Shown here: one piece after another, positions 15,380 to 21,964 of the stretch | Numbering within the stretch: position 1 is the first letter of the stretch | How the letters are laid out: each line of letters starts with the position of its first letter | Source of the DNA: a virus | Strand: one strand, 5' to 3' | DNA length: 24,348 nucleotides | IMG/VR virus record: IMGVR_UViG_3300020020_000155 | Coordinates: 1-24,348 of that record | Position numbers and translations under genes: made by a program | Notes under the pieces: generated by a model | Told to the model about the DNA's origin: nothing | Seen by the model: the letters and a program-made list of their open reading frames with translations, nothing else | The model's database searches: none

Positions 15380-15492
15380 CTGAGAGGTACCTAGAAGGCT
15401 CTCAGAGGGGAGTAAGGCTGTTCTGGGGCTACCAGGCACCCAGGGTGCTGTAGGTGGCTCCTGAGCTAGCTGGTGGGTTACCCTGGGGTAAC
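15380..15492. promoter_or_regulatory. Three inverted repeats at the end of the late operon
   Basis: CTGAGAG/CTCTCAG (15380-15386 with 15399-15405), GCACCC-A-GGGTGC (15436-15448) and GTTACCC-TG-GGGTAAC (15477-15492) lie in the gap 15352-15518, which holds no gene. The two tight palindromes look like operator-type sites; the first could form a weak terminator stem. Function unknown. Confidence 0.4.
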
Positions 15493-15518
15493 TTGCTTCA
15501 ACATCATCCCTGAAATAC

Positions 15519-15552
15519 AAGAACCCCCCAGGCTTTCACCTGGGGGGTTCTT
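15519..15552. terminator. Bidirectional terminator, copy 1
   Basis: A perfect 14-bp stem (15519-15532 with 15539-15552) with a six-base loop; the top arm is AAGAACCCCCCAGG. Pyrimidine-rich TTCTTCTTTG follows on the + strand and TTCTTGTATTTC on the - strand. It ends both the late + operon and the - strand gene at 15561. Confidence 0.88.
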
Positions 15553-15560
15553 CTTTGCCT

Positions 15561-15821
15561 TCACTCTGGCTGGGAATCCCTAGCCATCTGGGCTATGCAC
15601 TGAGAGCAGGCTTTATGGTGGCTGGTAGTTACATGCTGGCAGGTGGCTGGCTGAGTCCTGGCTGCTTCCTCATTGAGTCTGGTAGCGTACCTTTCTGCTG
15701 CTGGGTACTGCTTAAACCTCTTGACTGTCTTTCCAGTCTCATCCTTCACAGCTACTATGCCTGAGATATTCAACTTGATAGCAGTGTAGTTCTTCTGGCT
15801 GGGGCTGGGGTTCTGGGTCAT
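15561..15821 (-). CDS. Small Cys/His protein in a moron-like cassette
   Basis: The 86 residues have a basic N-terminal half (NISGIVAVKDETGKTVKRFK, then a helix PAAERYATRLNEEAA) and a zinc-knuckle-like end, C-QHVTTSHHKAC-SQC. It is not recognised. No Shine-Dalgarno sequence precedes ATG 15821, but a promoter -10 (TATAGT) ends 8 bases before it, so the mRNA is probably leaderless. The terminator at 15519-15552 follows its stop. Opposite orientation to the flanking late and early operons, with its own promoter and terminator, is the definition of a phage moron gene. Confidence 0.65.
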   Translation of the reverse strand: MTQNPSPSQKNYTAIKLNISGIVAVKDETGKTVKRFKQYPAAERYATRLNEEAARTQPATCQHVTTSHHKACSQCIAQMARDSQPE

Positions 15822-15829
15822 GCAGTCAG

Positions 15830-15856
15830 ACTATAGGAACTGCCTGAGGGTTTCAA
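15830..15856 (-). promoter_or_regulatory. Promoter for the 15561-15821 gene
   Basis: On the - strand, -35 TTGAAA (15851-15856) and -10 TATAGT (15830-15835) are 15 bases apart, 8 bases before the ATG. The block upstream, TTTCAGGGATG (15860-15870), is repeated before the next cassette, which has the same spacing. The 15-base spacer is short for sigma-70. Confidence 0.6.
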
Positions 15857-15874
15857 CCTCATCCCTGAAACAGA

Positions 15875-15906
15875 AGAACCCCCCAGGTGAAAGCCTGGGG
15901 GGTTCT
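15875..15906. terminator. Terminator, copy 2
   Basis: A perfect 13-bp stem, 15875-15887 with 15894-15906, near-identical to copy 1 but with the loop inverted (TGAAAG against CTTTCA). On the - strand it is followed by TTCTGTTTC. It closes the 15918-16094 gene. Confidence 0.88.
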
Positions 15907-15917
15907 GGTGGGGCTGG

Positions 15918-16094
15918 TCACCTGATTGGCTCTGGGCCTACTACACACTCTGCGGAGTGGTGCCAGGTCTCAATAGTCCTGGTAGTGGGCTGGGGCAGGA
16001 TACGCTCCAAAGAGCCACAGAACTGGCAAACCTTCTCACCTACCAGTTCCTTCGTCTTGTAGTTGTAGTGGATGCTGCTGGGGTGGCTGTTCAT
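15918..16094 (-). CDS. Small zinc-knuckle protein in a moron-like cassette
   Basis: The 58 residues contain CQFCG (about 23-27) and HHSAEC (about 45-50), a likely single zinc site, in a basic, tyrosine-containing context (SIHYNYKTKELVGEKV). I chose ATG at 16094 because a -10 box (TATACT) ends 7 bases before it, giving a leaderless mRNA; a TTG at 16115 would add seven residues but overlaps the promoter. Its own terminator is copy 2. Family not recognised; similar CxxC microproteins are common in actinophages. Confidence 0.65.
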   Translation of the reverse strand: MNSHPSSIHYNYKTKELVGEKVCQFCGSLERILPQPTTRTIETWHHSAECVVGPEPIR

Positions 16095-16101
16095 GGTGAC
16101 T

Positions 16102-16128
16102 AGTATAACCCTCAATCCTCAGGTTCAT
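16102..16128 (-). promoter_or_regulatory. Promoter for the 15918-16094 gene
   Basis: On the - strand, -35-like ATGAAC (16123-16128) and -10 TATACT (16102-16107) have a 15-base spacer, ending 7 bases before ATG. TTTCAGGGATG (16132-16142) lies just upstream, as in the neighbouring cassette. The shared layout supports both calls. Confidence 0.58.
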
Positions 16129-16159
16129 TCCCATCCCTGAAAGAATCTTCAGAAACAGA

Positions 16160-16191
16160 AGAACCCCCCAGACCTAAGCCTGGGGGGTTCT
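16160..16191. terminator. Terminator, copy 3
   Basis: A 12-bp stem, 16160-16171 with 16180-16191, with the same AGAACCCCCCAG arm as copies 1 and 2 and an eight-base loop. On the - strand TTCTGTTTCTG follows. It closes the 16218-16562 gene. Confidence 0.87.
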
Positions 16192-16217
16192 AGGTTTCCC
16201 TGGGTGGGAACTGGGAC

Positions 16218-16562
16218 TCAGCTAGCAGCAGCCTTCTTGCCAGCAGCAGCCTGCTCCTTGACTGAGCCAAAGATACGGTAACGCTTATTCGGCACAACAG
16301 GCACAGAGTCAATCTGGTAGACCCTGGTAGCCCCATCAGCAGCGTTCAGTTCCTTAGCGATAGTCCGGAAGCTGGTCAGCCTGCTGATGGAGTGTGCCCC
16401 ATCCTCATCCTTGCTGGCCAGTTCAAACTCTGCACCAGGGGTCAGCTTAGCCAGCCAGGCTTCATAGGCTGGGCGTACAGGTGCCCTGCCACCCCTGGGG
16501 GGGGATACTGGGCGTTCCTTGATCGGAACTGGTGCACCCAGGTCAAGTGTGGTTTCTGCCAT
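16218..16562 (-). CDS. Conserved phage protein of unknown function (114 residues)
   Basis: The N-terminus is proline- and arginine-rich (PIKERPVSPPRGGRAPVRP). The core reads YEAWLAKLTPGAEFELASKD with RVYQIDSVPVVPNKRYRIFG, and a lysine/alanine tail KEQAAAGKKAAAS follows, which suggests nucleic-acid contact. The pattern recalls a widespread actinophage family without known function. The ribosome site GAAGGAG ends 8 bases before ATG, unlike its leaderless neighbours. It has nine CpG in 345 bases, several times the local density, which hints at a different history. Terminator copy 3 follows the stop. Confidence 0.72.
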   Translation of the reverse strand: MAETTLDLGAPVPIKERPVSPPRGGRAPVRPAYEAWLAKLTPGAEFELASKDEDGAHSISRLTSFRTIAKELNAADGATRVYQIDSVPVVPNKRYRIFGSVKEQAAAGKKAAAS

Positions 16563-16642
16563 GATGTTTCTCCTTCAGAGAGTGAGTTGATGCCTTACAG
16601 GGGTCTAGGTCTAGCAGTTCAGAATCAGGATTGCAACTATCT

Positions 16643-16852
16643 TCAGAAACATTCTGTAGGGCTGTAGGCATCAGGGGAGACCCAGAGAGGTTCTAGACCA
16701 CCCTGAACCCTGGTGCTGTTCACGCTAGTTATGCAGTCCTGGCAGATGGGTTCCCTGACCCCCTCTACCGTATGGGAAGGGACTAGCTCAGGATTGAAGG
16801 CAAACACCTTCCAGCAGAGCAGGCATTCCCCATAGACCATCATGTAACCCAT
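16643..16852 (-). CDS. Two-CxxC zinc-ribbon phage protein
   Basis: The protein of about 69 residues has CLLCWKVFAFNPELVPSH and PICQDCI, two CxxC knuckles forming a probable treble-clef or ribbon zinc site, then RVQGGLEPLWVSPDAYSP. I recognise this as a common actinophage small-protein pattern of unknown function, possibly a nucleic-acid or nuclease accessory. I prefer ATG at 16852, which has AAAGG 7 bases upstream; ATG at 16867 adds five residues but has no ribosome site. It is the first gene of the - strand block. Confidence 0.7.
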   Translation of the reverse strand: MGYMMVYGECLLCWKVFAFNPELVPSHTVEGVREPICQDCITSVNSTRVQGGLEPLWVSPDAYSPTECF

Positions 16853-16969
16853 CTCAGTCCCTTTCATCTGGCAGGGCTGGTAGTGTAGTTCCCACCTATG
16901 AACTGCTGCAACTGGGGGACCCCTCTAGGCCATCTACCAGGGCTTACGCAGAAACCTAGTTCACAGTCC

Positions 16970-16999
16970 TTGACACAGGTAGACCCCCTGAGCCAAAGT
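16970..16999 (+). promoter_or_regulatory. Candidate early promoter
   Basis: A consensus -35 TTGACA (16970-16975) is followed after 18 bases by CAAAGT (16994-16999, 3 of 6 to the -10), 11 bases before the first early ATG. It lies in the 158-base divergent gap between the - strand block and the early operon; no other gene is seen in that gap. Confidence 0.4.
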
Positions 17000-17010
17000 A
17001 GGGACCCACT

Positions 17011-17217
17011 ATGACCACTAAACCTCCTGGGGTGGTCCCTATCTCTGACCTAGAGTCAGTAGCTCAGGCTGCTCAGAGGTATGGATACACTTCACCAACA
17101 TTCATTTACAGACTAATACGTCAAGACAGGTTACCAGCCTGGGAAGTAGCAGGGAGACTAGTAGTGCTGAAGTCTGACGTAGACAAACTCCTACCCCTGA
17201 AGAAGCCAGCAGCATGA
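17011..17217 (+). CDS. Excisionase-like helix-turn-helix DNA-binding protein
   Basis: The 68 residues fit a MerR/excisionase-type winged helix: DLESVAQAAQRYGYTSPTFIYRLIRQDRLPAWEVAGRLVVLKSDVDKLL. The order, recognition helix (SPTFIYRLIRQ) then wing (AWEVAGRLVVL) then DVDK, is typical. As first gene of the early operon, facing a divergent - strand block, it may regulate this switch region. No integrase is present in the window, so an excision role is unsupported. Its TGA overlaps the RusA ATG (ATGA). Confidence 0.8.
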   Translation: MTTKPPGVVPISDLESVAQAAQRYGYTSPTFIYRLIRQDRLPAWEVAGRLVVLKSDVDKLLPLKKPAA

Positions 17218-17729
17218 GTGGGGTAACCTTTCATGTTGATGGCATCCCAGTGCCTAAAGGGTCGCTGGTCAGAATGCCTAATGGAGCCATGTTGCCAGCA
17301 GGAGGCAAAGAAAGCCGCATCAGAGCTTCAACATGGAGAGAAGATGTTAGGTCTGAAGCCAGAGCCGCTATGGGGGATGATGACTTACTGAGGGGTGCCC
17401 TGAGGGTCATGATTGATGTAACCCTGCCATACCCAAAGAGCAGTATTAGAAAGTACCAGTATGGCTGGTGGCCAGATATCAAGAAGCCTGACGTAGACAA
17501 ACTGGCCAGAGGGGTTCTAGACCACCTGACAGGAATAGTCTGGGTAGATGATGCTCAGGTAATCAATCTGGCTATCAGTAAGTGGTATGCCTGGGATGAC
17601 AGACCTGGTGCCGATATCGTGATAGATGAAGTGCCTGAGGAAACCCTGAGGCAGATGGCTGGTACTCAGTCACTGGTTAGAGCCATGTTGAAGATGAAGA
17701 TTGATGAGATGAAGGATGGCCATGAATAA
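17214..17729 (+). CDS. rusA: RusA-family Holliday junction resolvase
   Basis: RusA enzymes cut four-way junctions made during phage recombination and replication. The 171-residue protein carries the signature KPDVDKLARG (91-100; Asp 93 and Asp 95) and LTGIVWVDDAQV (105-116; Asp 112 and Asp 113), the metal-binding acidic set, after the N-terminal strand TFHVDGIPVPKGSLVR. A C-terminal helix of about 30 residues (SLVRAMLKMKIDEMKDG) is extra to the core. ATG overlaps the stop of the HTH gene, and its 3' end overlaps the next gene. Confidence 0.9.
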   Translation: MSGVTFHVDGIPVPKGSLVRMPNGAMLPAGGKESRIRASTWREDVRSEARAAMGDDDLLRGALRVMIDVTLPYPKSSIRKYQYGWWPDIKKPDVDKLARGVLDHLTGIVWVDDAQVINLAISKWYAWDDRPGADIVIDEVPEETLRQMAGTQSLVRAMLKMKIDEMKDGHE

Positions 17730-17934
17730 ATGCTCTGTAGATGGATGCCCTAAGCCAGTCAGGGCTAGAGGGTGGTGCTGGTCTCACTACATGAACCAGA
17801 GAAGTCAAGGCAATGTTCTTCCCAGACCTGTGAACACTGGACCTTACTGTCTTTGCCATCTTCCTAACCCCAGGCATCTGGGTGGGTTTGATGCATGGCA
17901 ATGTGATAACTGTGGAAAGAAGCTGCTGAGATGA
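17722..17934 (+). CDS. Small zinc-binding protein (two Cys/His sites)
   Basis: The 70 residues show CSVDGCPKPVRARGWCWSHY, a C-x4-C...C-x2-H knuckle well known in phage and plasmid small proteins, then CLCHLP and CDNCGKK as a second knuckle. I chose ATG at 17722, with AAGGA about 6 bases upstream, over ATG at 17716, which would have its ribosome site touching the start. It overlaps the RusA stop by eight bases. A role in binding nucleic acid is plausible but unproven. Confidence 0.75.
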   Translation: MNKCSVDGCPKPVRARGWCWSHYMNQRSQGNVLPRPVNTGPYCLCHLPNPRHLGGFDAWQCDNCGKKLLR

Positions 17935-18065
17935 AGGATGATGTTAACTTCATCATGGAGTGTTCTACCTGTGGAGAATCCTGGGACCTAGATAAGGACC
18001 CTTCTACCTGTATCTGCATGACTGATTCAGGCTGGCATACCATAGTGGAGTTTGAAGATGAATGA
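17931..18065 (+). CDS. 44-residue CxxC microprotein
   Basis: The short gene encodes MKDDVNFIMECSTCGESWDL and continues to CICM and WHTIVEFEDE. The pairs CSTC and CIC could hold one zinc. It overlaps the preceding gene (ATGA) and the following gene's start, so it is embedded in a coupled operon; this context and the cysteine pattern argue that it is real. No function is known. Confidence 0.65.
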   Translation: MKDDVNFIMECSTCGESWDLDKDPSTCICMTDSGWHTIVEFEDE

Positions 18066-19743
18066 GAACCTGCTATATGACCCAGCCCTAAACCCCCCAG
18101 GTAGGGCAGACTTCAGAAGGGTGGGTAAAGGCATCCCCCTAGTCAAGGACCCTGAGACTGGGAAGATGGTTAGAAGGAGAAGGAGCAGCAGCGTAGGGAA
18201 GGTGCTGGATGATGAAAGCAACCTGACTGACTGGAAACTTAGAACTGTTCTAGTGGGTGCTGCTCAGTTGCCTGAAGTCCTAGCGGTAATCTCCACCCTT
18301 GACCCTGAGAGAGATAAGAAGGTTATCAGGGACTATGTTGAGGAATGCGTTCAGGCAGGCAAGGGTAACAAGCGTAGGGTTCAGGGTCAGGCAGTGCATA
18401 GCATGTTTGACCATGTTGATCTAGAGCATGACTGGGAACCAGCACCCCAGTTCAAGGCTGCTGTTCAGGCATATGTAGATATGTTGGAACTGTATGGCCT
18501 AGAGCCTGTAGACGTAGAAGTCCAGTGCGTGAATGACCAGCATGGTCTAGCAGGCACAATGGACAGAAGGTATAGAACTACCAGACAGTTGATTGCTCCT
18601 GATGGTCAGATTATCCCGATAGGTTCAATCCTGGTGGGTGACACTAAGACAGGTCTGAGCCTTGAATACGCTGCTGGCACCTACGCTACTCAGATTGCTG
18701 CTTATGTGGATTCTGTCAGATATGACGTTCTCACAGATGAACGCATCCCCTTTGACCCACCCACCTACCCAGACTGGGCACTAGTGGTTCATGCAGTGCC
18801 TGAAGCAGCAACCTGCCAACTGTATTGGGTAGACGTTCAGCAAGGCAGGTTAGGACTCCAGCTAGCTCAGCAGGTCTATGAGTGGAGAAGGCAGAAAGGT
18901 GGGCTGCTCTCCCCAGCGGTAGCAGCCCTGAGACTGGCACCAGAACCCCCCACAGAGCCTCAGGAGCCGTCTGAGCCTGCCCAGGGCACCCCAGCCACCC
19001 CAGCAGTCCCAGGGGTTCTCACAGACCTAGAGGACATTGAAGCAACCATGCTTCGTATTGAAGTGAAAGAGTGGCTGAGAACCAGAGTGGGGTTCATCAA
19101 AGAGCATTCAGACGTAGCCCTACAACATCTGGCTAGGAAGTGGCCAGAAGGAGTGCCAGGGCTGAAAGCAGACGTTCACACTAATGAGCAACTGGTAGCC
19201 ATTGATGCTGTTATCAGGATGATAGAGACTGAATACTCTCTGACCTTCCCTGAGCCTGACCCTAGGGAACTGGCTACCAGAACTTCTAGGGATAGGCACC
19301 CTTCCTCCCAGGCTAGGGAACACTCCGATAGGTGGGCTAAGCCTGAAGCATCAGACCCCACCCCCTCTGACCAGATTGAATCTCTGAAAGATTCTCTGGT
19401 AGACCACCCCAGGAATGAACTTCTCAGGCAGTGGACTTCAGCAGCAGTGCTGGGGTCAATAGGCCAGCCAGCCTATGACAGGTACGCCCTGGTTACTGCT
19501 CTCAGTGAGTTTGGCAAGCTGGGTCCTGAGTTTACAGATGAGCAAGTAACAGAACTACTCATAGGCACACTGAATGCCATGGGTTACCCAGGTGGGCTGG
19601 CAGACCTGGGCAGAATCAAACCAGAAGAAGCACCAGCCATCATGAGTGCTGTATTTGCGCTACATGCTGGCACAGCTATGCTCCTGTTTGATATGGATGA
19701 TAGGCCAGTAGTCAGATTCAACATACAAGAAAGTAAGGGGTAA
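18058..19743 (+). CDS. PD-(D/E)XK nuclease (Cas4/RecB-like) with a long C-terminal region
   Basis: The 561-residue protein has a Cas4/RecB-type exonuclease core in its first 320 residues: GQAVHSMFD (His 114), VEVQ (Glu 154), GTMDR (Asp 169) and VGDTKTG (Asp 195, Lys 197), the catalytic order of the superfamily, then an IAAYVDSVRYD helix. A Pro-rich linker (about 305-330) leads to about 230 residues of helices without a recognised domain. I chose ATG 18058, with GGAG 7 bases upstream, rather than TTG 18052. Beside RusA and an OB-fold-like gene, it probably processes DNA ends for recombination or replication. Confidence 0.82.
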   Translation: MNENLLYDPALNPPGRADFRRVGKGIPLVKDPETGKMVRRRRSSSVGKVLDDESNLTDWKLRTVLVGAAQLPEVLAVISTLDPERDKKVIRDYVEECVQAGKGNKRRVQGQAVHSMFDHVDLEHDWEPAPQFKAAVQAYVDMLELYGLEPVDVEVQCVNDQHGLAGTMDRRYRTTRQLIAPDGQIIPIGSILVGDTKTGLSLEYAAGTYATQIAAYVDSVRYDVLTDERIPFDPPTYPDWALVVHAVPEAATCQLYWVDVQQGRLGLQLAQQVYEWRRQKGGLLSPAVAALRLAPEPPTEPQEPSEPAQGTPATPAVPGVLTDLEDIEATMLRIEVKEWLRTRVGFIKEHSDVALQHLARKWPEGVPGLKADVHTNEQLVAIDAVIRMIETEYSLTFPEPDPRELATRTSRDRHPSSQAREHSDRWAKPEASDPTPSDQIESLKDSLVDHPRNELLRQWTSAAVLGSIGQPAYDRYALVTALSEFGKLGPEFTDEQVTELLIGTLNAMGYPGGLADLGRIKPEEAPAIMSAVFALHAGTAMLLFDMDDRPVVRFNIQESKG

Positions 19744-19749
19744 CAGGCA

Positions 19750-20220
19750 ATGTCACTAGATGAGGTTAATGACTTCTTGATGGGTCAGGGTGCTAAATCC
19801 TTCCCATTTGACAAAGTGGGAGACCAGGTAACTGGGGAGATTGTTGATGCCAGTAAGCAGCAGCAAACCAACATGGAAGATGGCAAGCCAGCTTTCTGGG
19901 ATGACGGTAACCCTAAGATGATGGTAGTGGTGACCCTTCAAACAGACCTGAAGGATGATGAGGATGATGATGGTAAGCGTACCGTCTACCTCAGAGGGGG
20001 TAACCCCCAGGTAGCTGAAGGCAAAGGAACCAGCAGCCTGAAGGCTGTTCAAGAAGCCATCAAGAAGTCTGGTTCAAAGAAGGGTATTGAGATGGGTGCC
20101 ACCCTGTCTCTGGGCTGGACAGGGAATGCAGTCAAGAAGGGTGGGCTGAACCCAGCTAAGTTGTATTCAGCAGCCTTCAAGCCAGCAGAACTGAACGTAG
20201 ACATTGAAGAACTGTTCTGA
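19750..20220 (+). CDS. Conserved OB-fold-like phage protein, possible ssDNA-binding factor
   Basis: The 156 residues begin LDEVNDFLMGQGAKSFPFDK, then VGDQVTGEIVD, KPAFWDDGNPKMMVVVTLQTD, an acidic loop DDEDDDGKRTVYLRGG, and a strand TLSLGWTG with a closing basic KKGGLNPAKLYSA. This is a frequent actinophage pattern whose beta-barrel layout suggests an OB fold. Position next to a RecB-like nuclease supports a single-strand-binding role, but the family is not characterised to my knowledge. A weak ribosome site (AAGGGG) precedes ATG. Confidence 0.65.
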   Translation: MSLDEVNDFLMGQGAKSFPFDKVGDQVTGEIVDASKQQQTNMEDGKPAFWDDGNPKMMVVVTLQTDLKDDEDDDGKRTVYLRGGNPQVAEGKGTSSLKAVQEAIKKSGSKKGIEMGATLSLGWTGNAVKKGGLNPAKLYSAAFKPAELNVDIEELF

Positions 20221-20223
20221 GCC

Positions 20224-20679
20224 ATGGCTGATGACTTTGGAAAGCCAAAGAAGATAGGTAAGCAAACACTGGTAGATATCACCAAACCCATGCACTTTAC
20301 TGTAGATGAGGTAGACCGTTCTGCTCATCAATGTGACCCCTGGGCCTGTGTCTTTGCTAATGCCATGAACAGGTACCCTCATATTACTGAGGCTCAGGTA
20401 GGAGCATCAAGGGTCAGGTTCAAGTATAAGGGTATCCCCATGAGGGGGTTTCTAACTGTCAATATGCAGAAGATGATTCAGGCATATGACAGAGATAACC
20501 AGATCATGCCTGCTGGCATAGTCATTGATGTTGTGCCACCCCCAGTTTCCTTACGTCTCCCTGTTGGTAACCCTGCTAGCAAGATATCAAAGAAGAACAG
20601 GAAGAAGTCAGGGAAGCCAGCCAGGATTCAGCCTCATGCTCCTAGCACAAGAAACATCTTTGTGAAGCCACCAGAATGA
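20224..20679 (+). CDS. Conserved early phage protein of unknown function
   Basis: The 151 residues include IGKQTLVDITKPMHFTVDEV, then AHQCDPWACVFANAMNRYP, RVRFKYKGIPMRGFLTV, and a very basic tail SKISKKNRKKSGKPARIQP. The pattern of an N-terminal beta part, a Cys-containing helix and a basic tail is familiar from actinophage early regions, and the tail suggests nucleic-acid binding. No catalytic motif is seen. The ATG lies three bases after the upstream stop; its own TGA overlaps the next ATG. Confidence 0.65.
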   Translation: MADDFGKPKKIGKQTLVDITKPMHFTVDEVDRSAHQCDPWACVFANAMNRYPHITEAQVGASRVRFKYKGIPMRGFLTVNMQKMIQAYDRDNQIMPAGIVIDVVPPPVSLRLPVGNPASKISKKNRKKSGKPARIQPHAPSTRNIFVKPPE

Positions 20680-21164
20680 CTGACCTGTCAGTAGCTAAGA
20701 GAGACCTACTAGAACAGGAAGTGATTATAGAACGTCACTTAGAGGGTTTCGTTCAGGTAGGCATAGCTCTCAGCAAGATAAGAGACCAGAGGCTTTATAA
20801 GGTGGATGGGTTCAAGTCATTTGAAACCTACTGCCGTGAACGCTGGAAGATGAGCAGGAGTTACGCTGATAAGCAGATCAAGGCTGCTCATCATGTTCTA
20901 GAAACTGAGGACGATCGTCCTCAGAATATTACTAGAACTGAGTGGGCAGTCAGGAACCATCTAGCAGCCATCAGACCTGCTCCTGTAGATGTGGCACCTG
21001 AAGTCAGAAAGCACCTAGAAGAACATACGGCAGAACCTGAAGTGATTTACATAGATCATGAGCAGGACAGATGTGATGTTCTCATGCAAGAGTTAGCAGC
21101 AAACCCACGCTTAGCCATTCTGGTGCATAAAGCACTTATGAAGTGGTATGCCTTGAATACATGA
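20676..21164 (+). CDS. Helical early protein resembling phage/plasmid DNA-binding factors
   Basis: The 162-residue protein carries GFVQVGIALSKIRDQRLYKV and FKSFETYCRERWKMSRSYAD followed by KQIKAAHHVL, a motif common to actinobacterial phage and plasmid proteins with a predicted helix-turn-helix (W-x-MSRSYADKQI). The remainder is helical. It may bind DNA in replication or regulation; homologues are mostly unstudied. ATGA overlaps the preceding gene. CpG occurs in a local cluster GACGATCGTC (20910-20919), a 10-bp palindrome within the gene. Confidence 0.62.
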   Translation: MTDLSVAKRDLLEQEVIIERHLEGFVQVGIALSKIRDQRLYKVDGFKSFETYCRERWKMSRSYADKQIKAAHHVLETEDDRPQNITRTEWAVRNHLAAIRPAPVDVAPEVRKHLEEHTAEPEVIYIDHEQDRCDVLMQELAANPRLAILVHKALMKWYALNT

Positions 21165-21175
21165 AAGGAGAAGTA

Positions 21176-21436
21176 ATGGCATCAACTCATAGAGTTATCT
21201 TCTTCTATGAAGCGGTAGAAGGACCCATCAGGGGTGGGGCTTCAAAGAAGAAAGAAGCCCTAGAGGCACCCTCTGAAGCTGACCTGCCCTATGAGGACTT
21301 TCTAGACCTAGCAGACTATATAACTACCTGGGGTCAGAACCAGTGGGCTAACGACCATGGCACCCAGTCTGACCATCAGCAGCTACTACTATTCATTAAC
21401 GCTGCTCTCAGACTCTGGGATGGGAAAGAGAAGTAA
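21176..21436 (+). CDS. Small acidic hypothetical protein
   Basis: The 86 residues start MASTHRVIFFYEAVEGP, with a lysine cluster GGASKKKEAL and an acidic-aromatic C-terminal half (YEDFLDLADYITTWG) ending in a helix. I chose ATG 21176 because AAAGGAG ends 5 bases upstream; GTG at 21143 would extend into the previous gene without a ribosome site. No family recognised. It lies between two DNA-associated genes in the early operon. Confidence 0.65.
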   Translation: MASTHRVIFFYEAVEGPIRGGASKKKEALEAPSEADLPYEDFLDLADYITTWGQNQWANDHGTQSDHQQLLLFINAALRLWDGKEK

Positions 21437-21486
21437 TGAGGATTCCCTGGGTGGGCCTAATCATCTTCTGGCATGAACCTCAATGA
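21436..21486 (+). CDS. Possible 16-residue hydrophobic peptide
   Basis: ATG at 21436 overlaps the preceding stop (TAATG) and reads MRIPWVGLIIFWHEPQ to a TGA inside the next gene. It may couple translation to the zinc protein, whose own ATG at 21473 has no ribosome site. It could equally be chance. Confidence 0.25.
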   Translation: MRIPWVGLIIFWHEPQ

Positions 21487-21964
21487 GGTATGTGCCTTCT
21501 GTCCTGAGCTAGCAGTAAGACTCCTGGGAACCCAGGGATACTGCCAGGAATGCCTAGATACGTTCCTAGAACCCCTCAGGCAGAAGGTACGTCAGAAGTA
21601 TGGGGATGTTAGGGCACTGATAAAGCATGAGGCTTCAGGCTGGCACCTAGAGTGCCAAATCTGTGGGGCCACCTGGGTAGGAGATGAGGGGGAACCCTGC
21701 TCCTGGTGCCTAGAGGGTTATCAGAGGCTCAGAGAGCAGCGTAGAACAGACCTGCTCCACCCCCACTGGCTCAGAACCTCTGTAGGCCATCCCACCTATG
21801 ACCTGCTGGATGAAGTCACCCAGGCTGTATGGAACAGAACCAGGGGTCAAACCAGGGAACCTCAGAGCATACAAGAATGGCAGAAGCAGATAGCCCAGGC
21901 TGAAGCTGAAGGTTTCATAACTCATGAAGAAGCAGATAGGACTCTGAGCAGATATGGCTTCTAG
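21473..21964 (+). CDS. Double zinc-finger protein before the replication ATPase
   Basis: The 163 residues hold two zinc sites: CAFC and CQEC (about 7-27), then CQICGATW and CSWC (about 62-80). The rest is helical and basic. Zinc fingers just before a RepA-like ATPase suggest a primase- or loader-like DNA-binding role, but no primase catalytic motif is seen. The ATG lacks a clear ribosome site and may rely on coupling to upstream translation. Its stop TAG lies 11 bases inside the ATPase gene. Confidence 0.65.
   Translation: MNLNEVCAFCPELAVRLLGTQGYCQECLDTFLEPLRQKVRQKYGDVRALIKHEASGWHLECQICGATWVGDEGEPCSWCLEGYQRLREQRRTDLLHPHWLRTSVGHPTYDLLDEVTQAVWNRTRGQTREPQSIQEWQKQIAQAEAEGFITHEEADRTLSRYGF

Noticed and set aside
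15338-15520. 60-codon - strand frame after terminator copy 1
   Set aside because: It begins at a TTG inside the terminator tail, has no ribosome site or usable -10, and is antisense to the end of the 15070-15351 gene. Sequence is low-complexity.
15818-15862. 14-codon upstream frame overlapping the start of the 15561-15821 gene (ATGA)
   Set aside because: It coincides with the -35/-10 region found in the same place in the neighbouring cassette, so a promoter with leaderless start explains the sequence better.
15352-17010. Integration or immunity region with integrase and repressor
   Set aside because: The small - strand genes lack recombinase or repressor motifs; only an excisionase-like HTH protein is present, which is not enough to call lysogeny.
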